Counted from the first letter of the stretch, positions 35,655 to 44,746 are shown. The stretch: 49,782 nucleotides of DNA from Paenibacillus ginsengihumi DSM 21568 (GCF_000380965.1 NZ_KB905584.1:1-49782); one strand, 5' to 3'. Numbers and translations: made by a program. The notes: generated from the letters alone by a model not told the origin.

Positions 35655-35942
35655 GGTTTAAAAATGCGGTGAAAAGTTTGGATGAAAAACAAAAAAATAA
35701 ATATTTGTTTCAATAGAAAAAATATAAGATTCATATAGGAAAGCATATTTTTGAAGAAATTTCCCGCCATGTATCAAATATTATTTCTTATGAAACAATT
35801 TAAATGTACTACAAAAGCTCCGCGCCGTCAATCTCCTCGACTTTCCAGGGGCTATTCGGGGCCTGCACAGCTATTCATGACGAGACAAGCGAAATGGATG
35901 ATCAAGGCCTGCTCTCAGCCATCAAGCGAATCTATGCCGCCC

Positions 35943-36461
35943 TCAGGAATTGGAGCAGCATGCCATTTCCATATGAATCGTCTCCCAATCGTCCCGTTGG
36001 TCCAGAAAGATCGAGAAGCCTTGACGCTGCCAAAACTCGGCCGCGCCGCTTAAGAAATGATGGGTGTGCAAATAAAGCTTCGAGTATCCGGCATCCGCGG
36101 CAAACCTGGCTGCTTCCCGAAACAGCAGGGAACCGACCCCTGATCTTCTGGCCGCCGGTCCGACAAAACAGCGGACAATCTCCGCTGCGCTTTCTTGATG
36201 ATAGCGTCCGCGAATCGCTTCAATGCGATCATCGTAACGCAGCACGCCGATGGTACCGATCACCCGGCCATCTTCTGCGGCGGCTACGAAAAATGAAGCG
36301 TCCTCAGGCTCCACATAGATCCGTTCAAAATTCAACATGTCCTCCGGCAGCCGCTCGTCCCGAATCATGGGAAATACTTCCTTGCGAATGCCCACCATAA
36401 AATCGATTACAGCCGGAATTTGCCCCTTCGTCACTTCATTTACACAGACAGCCGTTCTCAT
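35943..36461 (-). CDS. GNAT family acetyltransferase
   Basis: The 172-residue protein has the acetyl-CoA loop CFVGPAARRSGVGSLLFREA (R-R-S-G-V-G) with the preceding strand SFFVAAAEDGRVIGTIGVLR and motif B EFWQRQGFSIF. The start has GAGGGAG upstream. It begins 15 bases after the last ABC transporter gene and is probably the sixth gene of that operon. It may modify the imported compound, for instance acetylating a metal chelator or peptide, but the target is unknown. The last residues (MEMACCSNS) carry adjacent cysteines. Confidence 0.85.
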   Translation of the reverse strand: MRTAVCVNEVTKGQIPAVIDFMVGIRKEVFPMIRDERLPEDMLNFERIYVEPEDASFFVAAAEDGRVIGTIGVLRYDDRIEAIRGRYHQESAAEIVRCFVGPAARRSGVGSLLFREAARFAADAGYSKLYLHTHHFLSGAAEFWQRQGFSIFLDQRDDWETIHMEMACCSNS

Positions 36462-36476
36462 GCGAATTTCTCCCTC

Positions 36477-37244
36477 TCAACTGCTAAAAATGGAAATCAG
36501 CTCTTTAGTATACGGGTGCCGTTCATCGGACATCAACTGATCGCGATGGAATTGATCGACAAGCCGCCCTTCCTTCATCACCAGAATGCGCCCGCTCATT
36601 TGCGCGACGGCAGCCAGATCGTGCGAAATGAACAAGTAAGACAGATTTAATGATAAGCGCAGCTCGGCCAACAAAGCAAGAACCGCCCCTTGCGAGATCA
36701 CATCCAGGCTGGCGGTAGGTTCATCCAATACAAGCAGCTCCGGTTCGATGCTGATCGCACGGGCAATCGTCACCCGCTGGCGCTGTCCGCCGCTTAATTC
36801 ATGCGGATACCGGTCCGCCAGGCTCTCCGGCAGCTGGACGGCGTCAAGCAGCTGCTTGATAAAGGCCTTCTTGGACGTATAGGAGAAATACCGAAGACTC
36901 AGCTGTTTTCGATACTGTTCGTATGGATCGATGAGGGAGTCTTTTATTTTTAGCTTCGGGTTTAACGCGGCGGATGCATTTTGCAGCACAATCTGCATCT
37001 TTTGCCGATAAGCGTGCAATTGGCGCTCGTTCAACCGTTCAATCGCTTCGTCTTTGAAATAAATCGAGCCCCCGTCGATCGTTTCGATGCGCAGCAAACA
37101 GCGAGCGAGCGTGCTTTTGCCGCAGCCGCTTTCTCCGACGAGACCAAGACATTCGCCTTGATGCAGGTCAAAGGAGAGCGGATAAACCGCCGTTTTTTGC
37201 CCTTGGTACGATTTGGTCAAGTTTTTAACCGTAAGCAGCTTCAT
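36477..37244 (-). CDS. Nickel/peptide ABC transporter ATP-binding protein (NikE/DppF-type)
   Basis: A 255-residue ABC ATPase: Walker A GESGCGKST near 35-43, signature LSGGQRQRV near 147-155, Walker B LLVLDEPTASLDV, and a switch His in FISHDLAAV. The shorter length without the extra C-terminal oligopeptide-binding zinc motif suits NikE or CntF-type subunits. It overlaps the preceding ATPase gene by four bases (ATGA) and has GGAGG just upstream, so the two are translationally coupled. It works with the partner ATPase under the two permeases. Confidence 0.9.
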   Translation of the reverse strand: MKLLTVKNLTKSYQGQKTAVYPLSFDLHQGECLGLVGESGCGKSTLARCLLRIETIDGGSIYFKDEAIERLNERQLHAYRQKMQIVLQNASAALNPKLKIKDSLIDPYEQYRKQLSLRYFSYTSKKAFIKQLLDAVQLPESLADRYPHELSGGQRQRVTIARAISIEPELLVLDEPTASLDVISQGAVLALLAELRLSLNLSYLFISHDLAAVAQMSGRILVMKEGRLVDQFHRDQLMSDERHPYTKELISIFSS

Positions 37245-38038
37245 ACGATTTCCGCCTCCTCCCGACTTGCTGCAAGAACGCGATCAAGCGTTGGGGCCGC
37301 GTCGATTAATTGTTTGGTATATGCATGCTGCGGGCGGTCAAGCACATGATCCTTCTCCCCTGCTTCAACCACTTGGCCTTCTTTCATGACCGCGATGCGG
37401 TTCGCATACCGTTTGACAGGCCGCCAATCATGCGTGATAAACAAAATGGCAAAGCCGGTCTCCTTCTGTCTTTTGGCAAGCAATTCCAAAATTCGGTGCC
37501 CGGAGACGCTGTCCAATGCCGTGGTAATTTCATCGGCGATCAACAAATCCGGCGACAGCAGCAGCGCCATTGCAATGGAGACGCGCTGAAGCTGCCCTCC
37601 GCTTAACTGAAAGGGATATCGCTTGTACACGGACTCATCCAGCCCGACGGAATCGAGCGCATCCAGCGCGTTTCGTTGCCGGGCGCGGGAATCGAAGCAG
37701 CCGTGAGCCTTCTGGTATTCTTCAAAGTGTTGGCCAATCGTTCTAAAGGGAGTAAAAGAACCCTGATAATCCTGAAACACATAGGACAGTTTGGAACCGC
37801 GAATCGTTCTCATCGGTTCGGACGATAAAGCCAATACATCCCGTTCCTTATAAAAAATGCTCCCCTCTGCCCGCAAATTTGGAGGGAGCATTCGGCCGAT
37901 CGCTTGAGAGAGCAGCGTTTTCCCGCTCCCGCTTTGTCCGACCAGGGCATACCAATCTCCCTCGCGAACGGAGAGCGACACATTGTCGACAAGCTTCTTT
38001 GCTCCGCTGCGAATCGAGACCTGTCTGATCGACAACAT
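37241..38038 (-). CDS. Nickel/peptide ABC transporter ATP-binding protein (NikD/DppD-type)
   Basis: A 265-residue ABC ATPase with Walker A GQSGSGKTL near 34-42, Q-loop VFQDYQGSFTPF, signature LSGGQLQRV near 146-154, Walker B LLIADEITTALDS and switch FITHDWRPV. The start overlaps the permease stop (TAATG), with GGAGGTG eight bases before. Its C-terminal end (HAYTKQLIDAAPTLDR) is the usual place for oligopeptide-transporter tails, which are short here. It is one of two ATPases of the heterodimeric engine. Confidence 0.9.
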   Translation of the reverse strand: MLSIRQVSIRSGAKKLVDNVSLSVREGDWYALVGQSGSGKTLLSQAIGRMLPPNLRAEGSIFYKERDVLALSSEPMRTIRGSKLSYVFQDYQGSFTPFRTIGQHFEEYQKAHGCFDSRARQRNALDALDSVGLDESVYKRYPFQLSGGQLQRVSIAMALLLSPDLLIADEITTALDSVSGHRILELLAKRQKETGFAILFITHDWRPVKRYANRIAVMKEGQVVEAGEKDHVLDRPQHAYTKQLIDAAPTLDRVLAASREEAEIV

Positions 38039-38886
38039 TACGATTGCACCTCCTTCTTGACATCAAAACGATCGCGCAAATAATCCCCCAGCATATTCGT
38101 CAGCAGCACAGTAACGACGATCGCCAAACCGGGATAGATCATGAATTCGGGCTTGGACTGAAAATAAGGACGGGCATCGTTCAGCATGGCTCCCCATTCA
38201 GGCGTCGGAGGCTGCGCTCCAAGTCCTATGTAAGAAAAGGCCGAAATGAGCAAAATCACTTTTCCAAGATCGAGACTGGCGAGCACGAGGACATGCCCCG
38301 CAATATGAGGAAACAAATGCTTGCGCATAATCTTGCCGGAGGACAGCCCGTTGGTTCGGGCAATGAGCACATAGTCTTTTTGCGACTCCGCTAAAACGGT
38401 GCTGCGAACAAGCCGAGCATAGCCGACCCATTTTACGATGACAATCGCGAGCACCAGGTTGCCGATCCCCGCTCCAAGCAAACCGCTCAGAACAATCGCC
38501 ACAATCGTATCCGGAAAGGATAGAAACCCGTCGGCAATGCGCATAAAAATACGATCCACCAGCCCGCGTCTAAAACCTGAGATCAGACCGAAGGGAACCC
38601 CAATGGCGAGGGATACGGTCAAGGCCAGCAAGCTGTAACCGATGGTTTGCTGTCCCCCCAGCAAGAGCCTGGTCAGCACATCCCGACCAAGATGATCGGT
38701 CCCAAGCGGATGCTGCAGGCTTCCCCCCTGAAGGCGATGATCCAGATTGGTCAATGTCGGATCATGGCGCAAGACAAAGAAGGCATAAATGGCGACAATC
38801 CCCACCAAGAGCACGCACAGCCATGCGACCGCGCCCAGCCATCTTCGCTTATTGGCTTTGGGCCATGGCAAAGACCATCCTTTCAT
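38038..38886 (-). CDS. Nickel/peptide ABC transporter permease (NikC/DppC-type)
   Basis: The 282-residue permease has an N-terminal membrane segment, then LTNLDHRLQGGSLQHPLGTD followed by HLGRDVLTRLLLGG, the typical DppC entry pattern (HPLGTDxLGRD), and four more segments. The start at 38886 overlaps the preceding permease stop by four bases (ATGA) and has GGGAGGTG upstream; the longer frame to 38952 lies inside the other permease gene. It would form the channel with the NikB-type permease. Confidence 0.9.
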   Translation of the reverse strand: MKGWSLPWPKANKRRWLGAVAWLCVLLVGIVAIYAFFVLRHDPTLTNLDHRLQGGSLQHPLGTDHLGRDVLTRLLLGGQQTIGYSLLALTVSLAIGVPFGLISGFRRGLVDRIFMRIADGFLSFPDTIVAIVLSGLLGAGIGNLVLAIVIVKWVGYARLVRSTVLAESQKDYVLIARTNGLSSGKIMRKHLFPHIAGHVLVLASLDLGKVILLISAFSYIGLGAQPPTPEWGAMLNDARPYFQSKPEFMIYPGLAIVVTVLLTNMLGDYLRDRFDVKKEVQS

Positions 38887-39830
38887 CCGCTCACCTCCCT
38901 CTCTTTTATTCTCATTTCGGGGTTTAAATACCGGTAAGATAAATCCACGCACGTATTCACAACAAAAACAATAACCGCCATCATGAGAATGTACCCCTGA
39001 ATGAGGGGATAGTCGCGCCCGCGGATGGCATCCACGACCAGTTTGCCGATCCCCGGGTACGCAAACAATACTTCAATAACGAGCACGCCGCCAATCAAGC
39101 TTCCCAGGCTGACTCCGAAAAAGGTAATGACGGGGGGAAGGCTGTGCCGGAATGCATGTACAAAAAATATTCTCCGCTCGGATAACCCGCGTCCCCGCGC
39201 CGCACGGATGAATTCCTGGCTCAGCGAGTCAAGCAGGCTGGAACGCAGCAATCGAACATATACGCTGGAGATCGCCAGCCCCAGCGTCAGAGACGGCAAG
39301 ACCAATGTGGAGAGGCCGTCTCTTCCCATGGTGGGAAACCAGTTTAAACGCACACCGAATAAATCGATGAACAGCAGACCCAGCCAAAAACTGGGGACAG
39401 CCGCTCCAAGAATGGAGAGGATTCTGCTTGCTTGATCGATCCAGCTGTTCCGGTAAAGAGCGGATAGCGAACCAAGCGGAATCGACACGGCCAGCATGAC
39501 GATGAGCGCGCCGCCCGCCAATTCCAGCGTAGCGGGCAGCCCTCTGAAAATAACATCCATGACGGGCTGCCCAGTCATATAAGAGCTGCCGAAATCAAGC
39601 TGAATAAACGAAAGCAGCCAACGTCCGTATTGGACAAGCAGCGGCTCGTTGAATCCCATCTCCTCTCTCAGAGCCTCAACTTGCTCTTGACTAACGGATA
39701 GTTCATCCACGTTCAAAATGGTTAGAACCGGATCGCCAGGCGCAAGCCGAATAAACAAAAAGCTGACAAACGTAATGAATAGCAAAAACAACAGGACTTC
39801 CAGAAATTTACGAATCAAAATTTGAATCAC
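38883..39830 (-). CDS. Nickel/peptide ABC transporter permease (NikB/DppB-type)
   Basis: The 315-residue protein starts with the DppB-type segment ILIRKFLEVLLFLLFITFVS and FIRLAPGDPV, and has the family's RAARGRGLSERRIFFVHAFR loop near residues 202-221. Six membrane segments are visible. The start is a GTG directly after the binding-protein stop codon with a poor ribosome site, so it is probably translated by coupling. It is the channel partner of the NikC-type permease. Confidence 0.9.
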   Translation of the reverse strand: MIQILIRKFLEVLLFLLFITFVSFLFIRLAPGDPVLTILNVDELSVSQEQVEALREEMGFNEPLLVQYGRWLLSFIQLDFGSSYMTGQPVMDVIFRGLPATLELAGGALIVMLAVSIPLGSLSALYRNSWIDQASRILSILGAAVPSFWLGLLFIDLFGVRLNWFPTMGRDGLSTLVLPSLTLGLAISSVYVRLLRSSLLDSLSQEFIRAARGRGLSERRIFFVHAFRHSLPPVITFFGVSLGSLIGGVLVIEVLFAYPGIGKLVVDAIRGRDYPLIQGYILMMAVIVFVVNTCVDLSYRYLNPEMRIKEREVSG

Positions 39831-41372
39831 TTAATTCACGTCCAACCGGTTTGTGATCATGTAATATTCGCTTCGGGTTGTCACCCAATTTTTCACTTTC
39901 TTTTCGTTATAGGCCACAATGGTCGATGGATGCAGAACAAACGAATTGATTCGGTTTTCGTGGACAAAATCAGCGATTTGCTCAGCCAGCGACGCGCGCT
40001 CCTCCTGACTGACCGTTTGGTTGAGCCTGTCGATCATGGCTGTCAGTTCGGGTTCCTGAGCGCCGCTAAAGTTGAGCGCGCCAGTGGGATGATACGTCGC
40101 ATTCAAGTAATAGCCCGCATCCCCGCGCGGGGCGGTCAGATTGCTGTATGTCGCAAGATCCCAATCGCGGTTGGAGGCCATGTATTCCTCAGGGACATCA
40201 ATCTGACGAATGCTGACTTCGATTCCGATCTGCTTGGCGTCCGACTGAAACACTTGAGCGATTAACGGCAGATCGGCTCTTGCGCTGTAGGTTAGCAATA
40301 CAAATTGAAGCGGTTCGCCGTCCTTTTGCATTTTACCATCTACAAGGGAGTATCCTGCTTTTTTCAAGTATTCAACCGCGACGTCGGCTCCGGTGTCAGT
40401 CTGTTCATACTTCGGCGCGAACGGCAGCGACGGCAGAAACGGCCCGACCGCGGGTTCGGCGTAGCCCAGCAGAATGGTATCGACAATCTTCTGCCGATTG
40501 ATAAGCGCATCCACCGCCCGGCGCACGTTGACGTCCTGCAAGCTTTTTCGCTGCATATTCATGGTCATCTGGTGCACGCGAAAAGTCGCGGTGGATTCCA
40601 CTTTCATTCCGTCCATTTGTTGCAAAGACGCCAGGCTTTCCACCTCCGGACGGTAAACGATATCCACTTGTCCGGATTTCAGCGCAAGCGTGCGAGCATT
40701 CGCATCTTCATTAAAAGCAAACGTTACGGAATCCAGGTTGGAAGCCCCGTCCCAATAATGATCGTAGCGCTCAAGCTCAAGCTTGCTCCCCGGCGAGAAC
40801 GACTTTAGCGCGAAAGGGCCGGTTCCTACAGGACGGTTGACAATGTCTTCCTCCGTTACATCGATAATGGAGACATTGGGATTCACAAGCTCGGACACAA
40901 ATTCGGGAAAGGGCGTCTTTGTTTTTATTTTCAGCGTATCATCGCCCACCGTTTCGATCTTTTCGATCTTGAGCGCATTTTGAATGGCCACGCTCTCTTT
41001 CAATGCGCGTTCAAGAGACGCTTTCACCGCCTCCGCATCCATTTTCTTACCGTTATGAAACGTGACGTTCTCCCGGACTTTAATCGTCCAATGCTGACCG
41101 TCTGTGCCCTCCCAGCTTTCCGCCAGCCAAGGCGCAATGGATAGATTGTCTTCATCCAGGCGTACCAGCGTTTCCGTTATCCCTGCCCGCAGCGGGACGT
41201 AACTGGAATCCACATGGGGATCCAAAGAATTCGTTGAGAAATTATATAGAAAATGAATGTGCTTCTTTTCTTCATGACTTTGTCCGGACTCGTTACAAGC
41301 GCTGATCAAATGGATGCAGACAAGTACGATCATCAAGTTCAGAAAACGATTCTTTAAAAAGAACTGTTTCAT
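39831..41372 (-). CDS. Nickel/peptide-type substrate-binding lipoprotein (NikA/CntA-like)
   Basis: The 513-residue binding protein has a lipoprotein signal ending ISAC (Cys26) and a family-5 binding domain: ITETLVRLDEDNLSIAPWLA, then ESWEGTDGQHWTIKVRENVT and FHNGKKMDAEAVKASLERAL. RVHQMTMNMQRKSLQDVNVR (about 266-285) resembles the region of NikA and CntA that contacts nickel or a metal-metallophore complex rather than the peptide site of OppA. The start at 41372 has AGAGGGG upstream. A Zur-like palindrome overlaps its promoter, which favours a metal or metallophore role. Peptide uptake cannot be excluded. Confidence 0.85.
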   Translation of the reverse strand: MKQFFLKNRFLNLMIVLVCIHLISACNESGQSHEEKKHIHFLYNFSTNSLDPHVDSSYVPLRAGITETLVRLDEDNLSIAPWLAESWEGTDGQHWTIKVRENVTFHNGKKMDAEAVKASLERALKESVAIQNALKIEKIETVGDDTLKIKTKTPFPEFVSELVNPNVSIIDVTEEDIVNRPVGTGPFALKSFSPGSKLELERYDHYWDGASNLDSVTFAFNEDANARTLALKSGQVDIVYRPEVESLASLQQMDGMKVESTATFRVHQMTMNMQRKSLQDVNVRRAVDALINRQKIVDTILLGYAEPAVGPFLPSLPFAPKYEQTDTGADVAVEYLKKAGYSLVDGKMQKDGEPLQFVLLTYSARADLPLIAQVFQSDAKQIGIEVSIRQIDVPEEYMASNRDWDLATYSNLTAPRGDAGYYLNATYHPTGALNFSGAQEPELTAMIDRLNQTVSQEERASLAEQIADFVHENRINSFVLHPSTIVAYNEKKVKNWVTTRSEYYMITNRLDVN

Positions 41373-41390
41373 AATAAACGCCCCTCTTTT

Positions 41391-41439
41391 TAGTAACAAT
41401 TACGATTAATATAATATCGTAATTTTTTTGATGTGACAA
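41391..41439 (-). promoter_or_regulatory. Promoter with Zur-like operator before the nickel/peptide importer
   Basis: TTGTCA (41434-41439) and TATTAT (41411-41416) on the minus strand are 17 bases apart. Overlapping them is a palindrome with arms ATTACGAT (41399-41406) and ATCGTAAT (41416-41423). Two stretches, 41391-41405 and 41417-41431, resemble the Zur box TCGTAAT-N-ATTACGA in one full arm each. Confidence 0.6.
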
Positions 41440-41506
41440 GGCCTTTTTTAACGACCGTCCGCTCCACATCCAGGGGGGCTGTTCTTCCTTTTTTGAAGCA
41501 GTTTCT

Positions 41507-42181
41507 TCAACGGATTTTGGTTGGAGTGTCCTGTTCATCGCGAATGTTGATATGCAGGGCGCGGTCGCATATCGCCTCGATATCCGCTTGATCGTGGGAA
41601 ACGAGCAGACAGGTGATGTTCGCCTTCCGCAAAATCTGCCTAAGCTCACTGCGGATGGCCGCTTTCAAGTGGGCATCCAGGCTGCTGAACGGCTCGTCCA
41701 TCAGAAGCACCGAAGGCTGCGGCGCAAGCGCTCTGGCGAGGGCGACGCGCTGCTGCTGCCCTCCGCTCAGCTCATGCGGATAACGCCTCGCATATTCCTT
41801 CATTTGCACAAGCTCCAGCATTTGCTCCAGCCGCTCCTGGCGCACCGATTTTTTCAGCTTATGCAGCCCGAAGACGATATTACCGGCGACAGTCATGTTC
41901 GGGAACAAGGCATAGTCTTGAAATACCATGCCGACGCCGCGCTGCTCGGGCTCCAGGAAGGTGCGCTCGTCCACCATCAGGCGGCCGTCGATGGCAATGC
42001 TGCCGCTTTCCGGCATTTCAAGTCCCGCGATCAGCCTGAGGAGCGTGCTCTTCCCGCTGCCGCTCGCCCCCAGGATGCCGACGATTTCGCCGCGGGACAT
42101 CGTAAGCGACAGCCCGTCAATCACTGGCGGCTGCCCGCCGGCAAAGCGGAACGTTATATGTTCAATCGCGACATAACACAT
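41507..42181 (-). CDS. fbpC: Iron(III)-type ABC transporter ATP-binding protein (FbpC-like)
   Basis: The 224-residue ABC ATPase has Walker A GASGSGKST near 38-46, Q-loop VFQDYALFPNMTV, signature LSGGQQQRV near 139-147, Walker B VLLMDEPFSSLDA and switch His VSHDQADIE. FbpC proteins usually run to about 340 residues with a C-terminal regulatory domain; here the protein ends soon after the switch (ALHINIRDEQDTPTKIR), so it is either a short form or truncated. It starts five bases after the permease gene ends and is the last gene of the iron unit. Confidence 0.85.
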   Translation of the reverse strand: MCYVAIEHITFRFAGGQPPVIDGLSLTMSRGEIVGILGASGSGKSTLLRLIAGLEMPESGSIAIDGRLMVDERTFLEPEQRGVGMVFQDYALFPNMTVAGNIVFGLHKLKKSVRQERLEQMLELVQMKEYARRYPHELSGGQQQRVALARALAPQPSVLLMDEPFSSLDAHLKAAIRSELRQILRKANITCLLVSHDQADIEAICDRALHINIRDEQDTPTKIR

Positions 42182-42185
42182 AAGC

Positions 42186-43838
42186 TCATTTCCTTTCCGC
42201 TTTAAGCATGAAGAGTACGGAAACCAGTCCGATCAGTACCAGCAGCAGCGATGGCAGCGCGGCGTCAAATACGCGTTCGTCCGCGGCATATTGATAGGCC
42301 CGCGTCGATAACGTATCGTAGTTGAACGGTCTGAGCAGCAGCGTCAGCGGCAGCTCCTTGACGATTTCCACGAAGGTCAGCACGAAGCCGCTAAGCAGCG
42401 AGCCCTTGAGCAGCGGCAGCTCCACCCGCAGGAAGGTCGCCAGGCTGCTGCGGCCCAGCGTCCGCGACGCCTCCGAATAGGCCCGCGGCATTTTCTCGTA
42501 ACCGGCTTCCAAAGCGCCGTATCCCGTTGCCAGGAAGCGGATCACATAGCCGGCAATAAGCATCGCCAGCGACAAGCTGAGCACGAGCGCCCCATCCGCT
42601 TTGCCCATCGCTTTATAGAGCGGGGCCAGCCGCTCGTCCAGCGCAAGAAACACGGCGAGCACGCCGATCGCCACAATCGCGCCAGGCACGGAATATCCGG
42701 CCGACATCAGGCGCGCCAGAGCCTGCATCAGCGATGAGCCAGACATTCGCGCCGCTCGGGTGGAGAGAAGCGCGATCAGAAGGACGATCGTCGTGCCGAT
42801 TCCCGCCCCTTTCAGCGTATTCGCGGTCCATTCGGCGAAGCCGAGGCGCCATACCGCACTGCCGTGCTGGATGGACCACGCCGCCAGTTGGGCGACCGGG
42901 GCCAGGAAAGCAAGCGCAAAAACAACCGTGCAATACAAGGCGGCCCCCCAGGCCGCCAGCCCTTTCAGCCGCTGCGGCTGAAGCGGCTGAAGCGGCTGGC
43001 TGCGGCGCGTTGCGGCTGAATACCGCCTGCTGCGCCGCAGCCAACGTTCGAGGATAAAGAGGCTGATCACGCCAAGCATGAGCCAGGCCGCCAGCCTCAT
43101 AGCCGATTGCACATCGTACATTCCGAACCAGGTCTGAAAGATGGCCGTGGATAGCGTCTGCACGCCGAAATAATTGGCTACTCCGTAATCGCTGAGCACC
43201 TCGAAAACAACCAGCATGAAGCCTGCCATCATGGCCGGCCGCGCGAGCGGCAGCACCACCCTGAAAAAGACGGAGAGCGGCTTATGGCCGAGCAGCCGCG
43301 CATTTTCAATAAACGATGCGCTCTGACGCTCCAGAAAAACTCGGGTTATCATGAATACATAAGGAAACAGAAACAGCGTCAATACGAAAACGGCTCCGCG
43401 ATCCGACATGATCTCGATCGTCCCCGGCGGCAGCACAATGCCGAAGCGATTGCGCAGTGTCGCTTGAATAATGCCCGTATAGCCGGTCATCGAGCTGTAC
43501 GTATAGGCGGCGATATAGGGCGGAACCGCAAGCGGCAGCACGAGCGCCCACTTGTAAAAGTTTCGCAGCGGGAACGTATAGCCTGCGATGAGCCAAGCGA
43601 GCGCAACGCCGATAAATGCGGCAAAAAAGCCGGTAAAAAGCACCAGCTTTGCCGATCCCAACATATAATCCGTCAGCAAAAATTGTTTGACCTTGTCCCA
43701 ATTCTCGTTTGGCGAACGGAATAAACCGGCAAGCACATAAAGGATGGGCAGCAGTACGGCTGCCGCCCCGATCACGCTTGTTATCGTCCAACCATTGATG
43801 TGCCTGCCTGCCGATCTCGGAAGCAGCGTTATTCTCAT
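42186..43838 (-). CDS. fbpB: Iron(III)-type ABC transporter permease (FbpB-like)
   Basis: The 550-residue double permease has about twelve membrane segments and two EAA loops: ENARLLGHKPLSVFFRVVLP in the first half and EASRTLGRSSLATFLRVELP in the second, as in FbpB/FutB iron permeases. The central stretch carries a QPLQPLQPQ repeat within a low-complexity linker. It appears intact. Its binding protein is reduced to a C-terminal stub in the gene just upstream, so uptake would need a binding protein from elsewhere, or is lost. Confidence 0.9.
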   Translation of the reverse strand: MRITLLPRSAGRHINGWTITSVIGAAAVLLPILYVLAGLFRSPNENWDKVKQFLLTDYMLGSAKLVLFTGFFAAFIGVALAWLIAGYTFPLRNFYKWALVLPLAVPPYIAAYTYSSMTGYTGIIQATLRNRFGIVLPPGTIEIMSDRGAVFVLTLFLFPYVFMITRVFLERQSASFIENARLLGHKPLSVFFRVVLPLARPAMMAGFMLVVFEVLSDYGVANYFGVQTLSTAIFQTWFGMYDVQSAMRLAAWLMLGVISLFILERWLRRSRRYSAATRRSQPLQPLQPQRLKGLAAWGAALYCTVVFALAFLAPVAQLAAWSIQHGSAVWRLGFAEWTANTLKGAGIGTTIVLLIALLSTRAARMSGSSLMQALARLMSAGYSVPGAIVAIGVLAVFLALDERLAPLYKAMGKADGALVLSLSLAMLIAGYVIRFLATGYGALEAGYEKMPRAYSEASRTLGRSSLATFLRVELPLLKGSLLSGFVLTFVEIVKELPLTLLLRPFNYDTLSTRAYQYAADERVFDAALPSLLLVLIGLVSVLFMLKAERK

Positions 43839-43841
43839 CGC

Positions 43842-44054
43842 TTATTTCCAGCCGACCTTATTGGCGATCTCCACGGCCTTCGGATTCAGCTCGCCGTATT
43901 TCGCAAAATCGATGTTCTGGCGCTTGAACGTCCCCCAGCTTTTCAGCAGTTCCGGAAGCGTCGCTTGACTGTTGACCGGGAATTCTGACCATAAGGTTAG
44001 CGTCCATTGAATCGGCATGCGCAGCAGCGTCCGCTTCAAGGCTTGCGCGATCAT
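43842..44054 (-). pseudogene. Deletion chimera: sensor kinase N-terminus joined to iron-binding-protein C-terminus
   Basis: The 70-residue frame starts with MIAQALKRTLLRMPIQWTLT and LW, the cytoplasmic start and first membrane segment typical of a sensor histidine kinase, with the ATGA overlap usual for regulator-kinase pairs. From about residue 23 it becomes FPVNSQATLPELLKSWGTFK followed by RQNIDFAKYGELNPKAVEIA and NKVGWK, the C-terminal end of an iron(III) ABC binding protein. A deletion near 43980-43990 thus removed almost the whole kinase, the start of the binding protein and everything between. It ends three bases before the permease gene. The fusion is in frame but should have no function. 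Confidence 0.75.
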
Positions 44055-44746
44055 GTCTTCATCATGTAACCGATGCCGCGCAGCGTTTGGATATAGCTGG
44101 CTTGGCCCGGTACGTCAATTTTATTGCGCAAATAGCGGATATACACATCGACGACATTCGTATCCACCGCCGCTTCGAAGCCCCATACTTTATCGAGGAG
44201 CGTCTCCCTGCTCATCGCGCGGTTGGCGTTCTCCATAAGCACCGCGAGCAGATCGAATTCCCGTTTGGTCAGGCCGATCTCCACATCCCCTCTCATGACA
44301 ACCCTCAAGTCGACATTGACAGTCAAGTCCCGACAAGTAAGCAAGGATGGCGACGCTTCGGCGCTGTCCTCCTGTCTTCTGAAAATCACTCTCATGCGAG
44401 CCTTCAGCTCCTCTATGGCAAAAGGCTTCGGCATATAGTCGTCGGCGCCGCAATCCAGACCCGCTACCCGGTCTGAAATGCTGTCCCTGGCCGTCAGCAT
44501 GATGACAGGCGTCTTTTTGAGCGTGCGTATTTGCCGGCACACTTCAAGCCCGTCCATCCTCGGAAGCATCAGATCGAGCAAAATCACATCCCACTCTTCG
44601 CCAAGCGCAAGATGCAGGCCGGTTACCCCGTCGTAAGCCAAAACGACGTCGTTCGCATCGCGTCGCAGCTCCATTTCGACGAACCGCGAAAGATGCGGCT
44701 CGTCGAAATGAATAAAATCCGTTTCATTCCATTCGATTCCTCTCAT
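44051..44746 (-). pseudogene. OmpR-type response regulator with frameshifted start
   Basis: Most of the gene encodes an OmpR-family regulator: phospho-acceptor Asp in DVILLDLMLPRMDG, Thr in IMLTAR, Lys in MPKPF and a C-terminal winged helix (LTKREFDLLAVLMENANRAM to YIRYLRNKIDVPGQASYIQT). The 5' end is damaged. A start at 44727 with AGAGGA ten bases upstream reads MKRILFI, the normal first strand, but this frame breaks at about 44706. The rest is read in another frame, where the acidic pair appears as HFDEPHL instead of DDEPHL. The open frame from 44746 uses an accidental ATG without a ribosome site. Its kinase is gone too, so the pair is probably dead. It overlaps the chimera by four bases. 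Confidence 0.65.
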
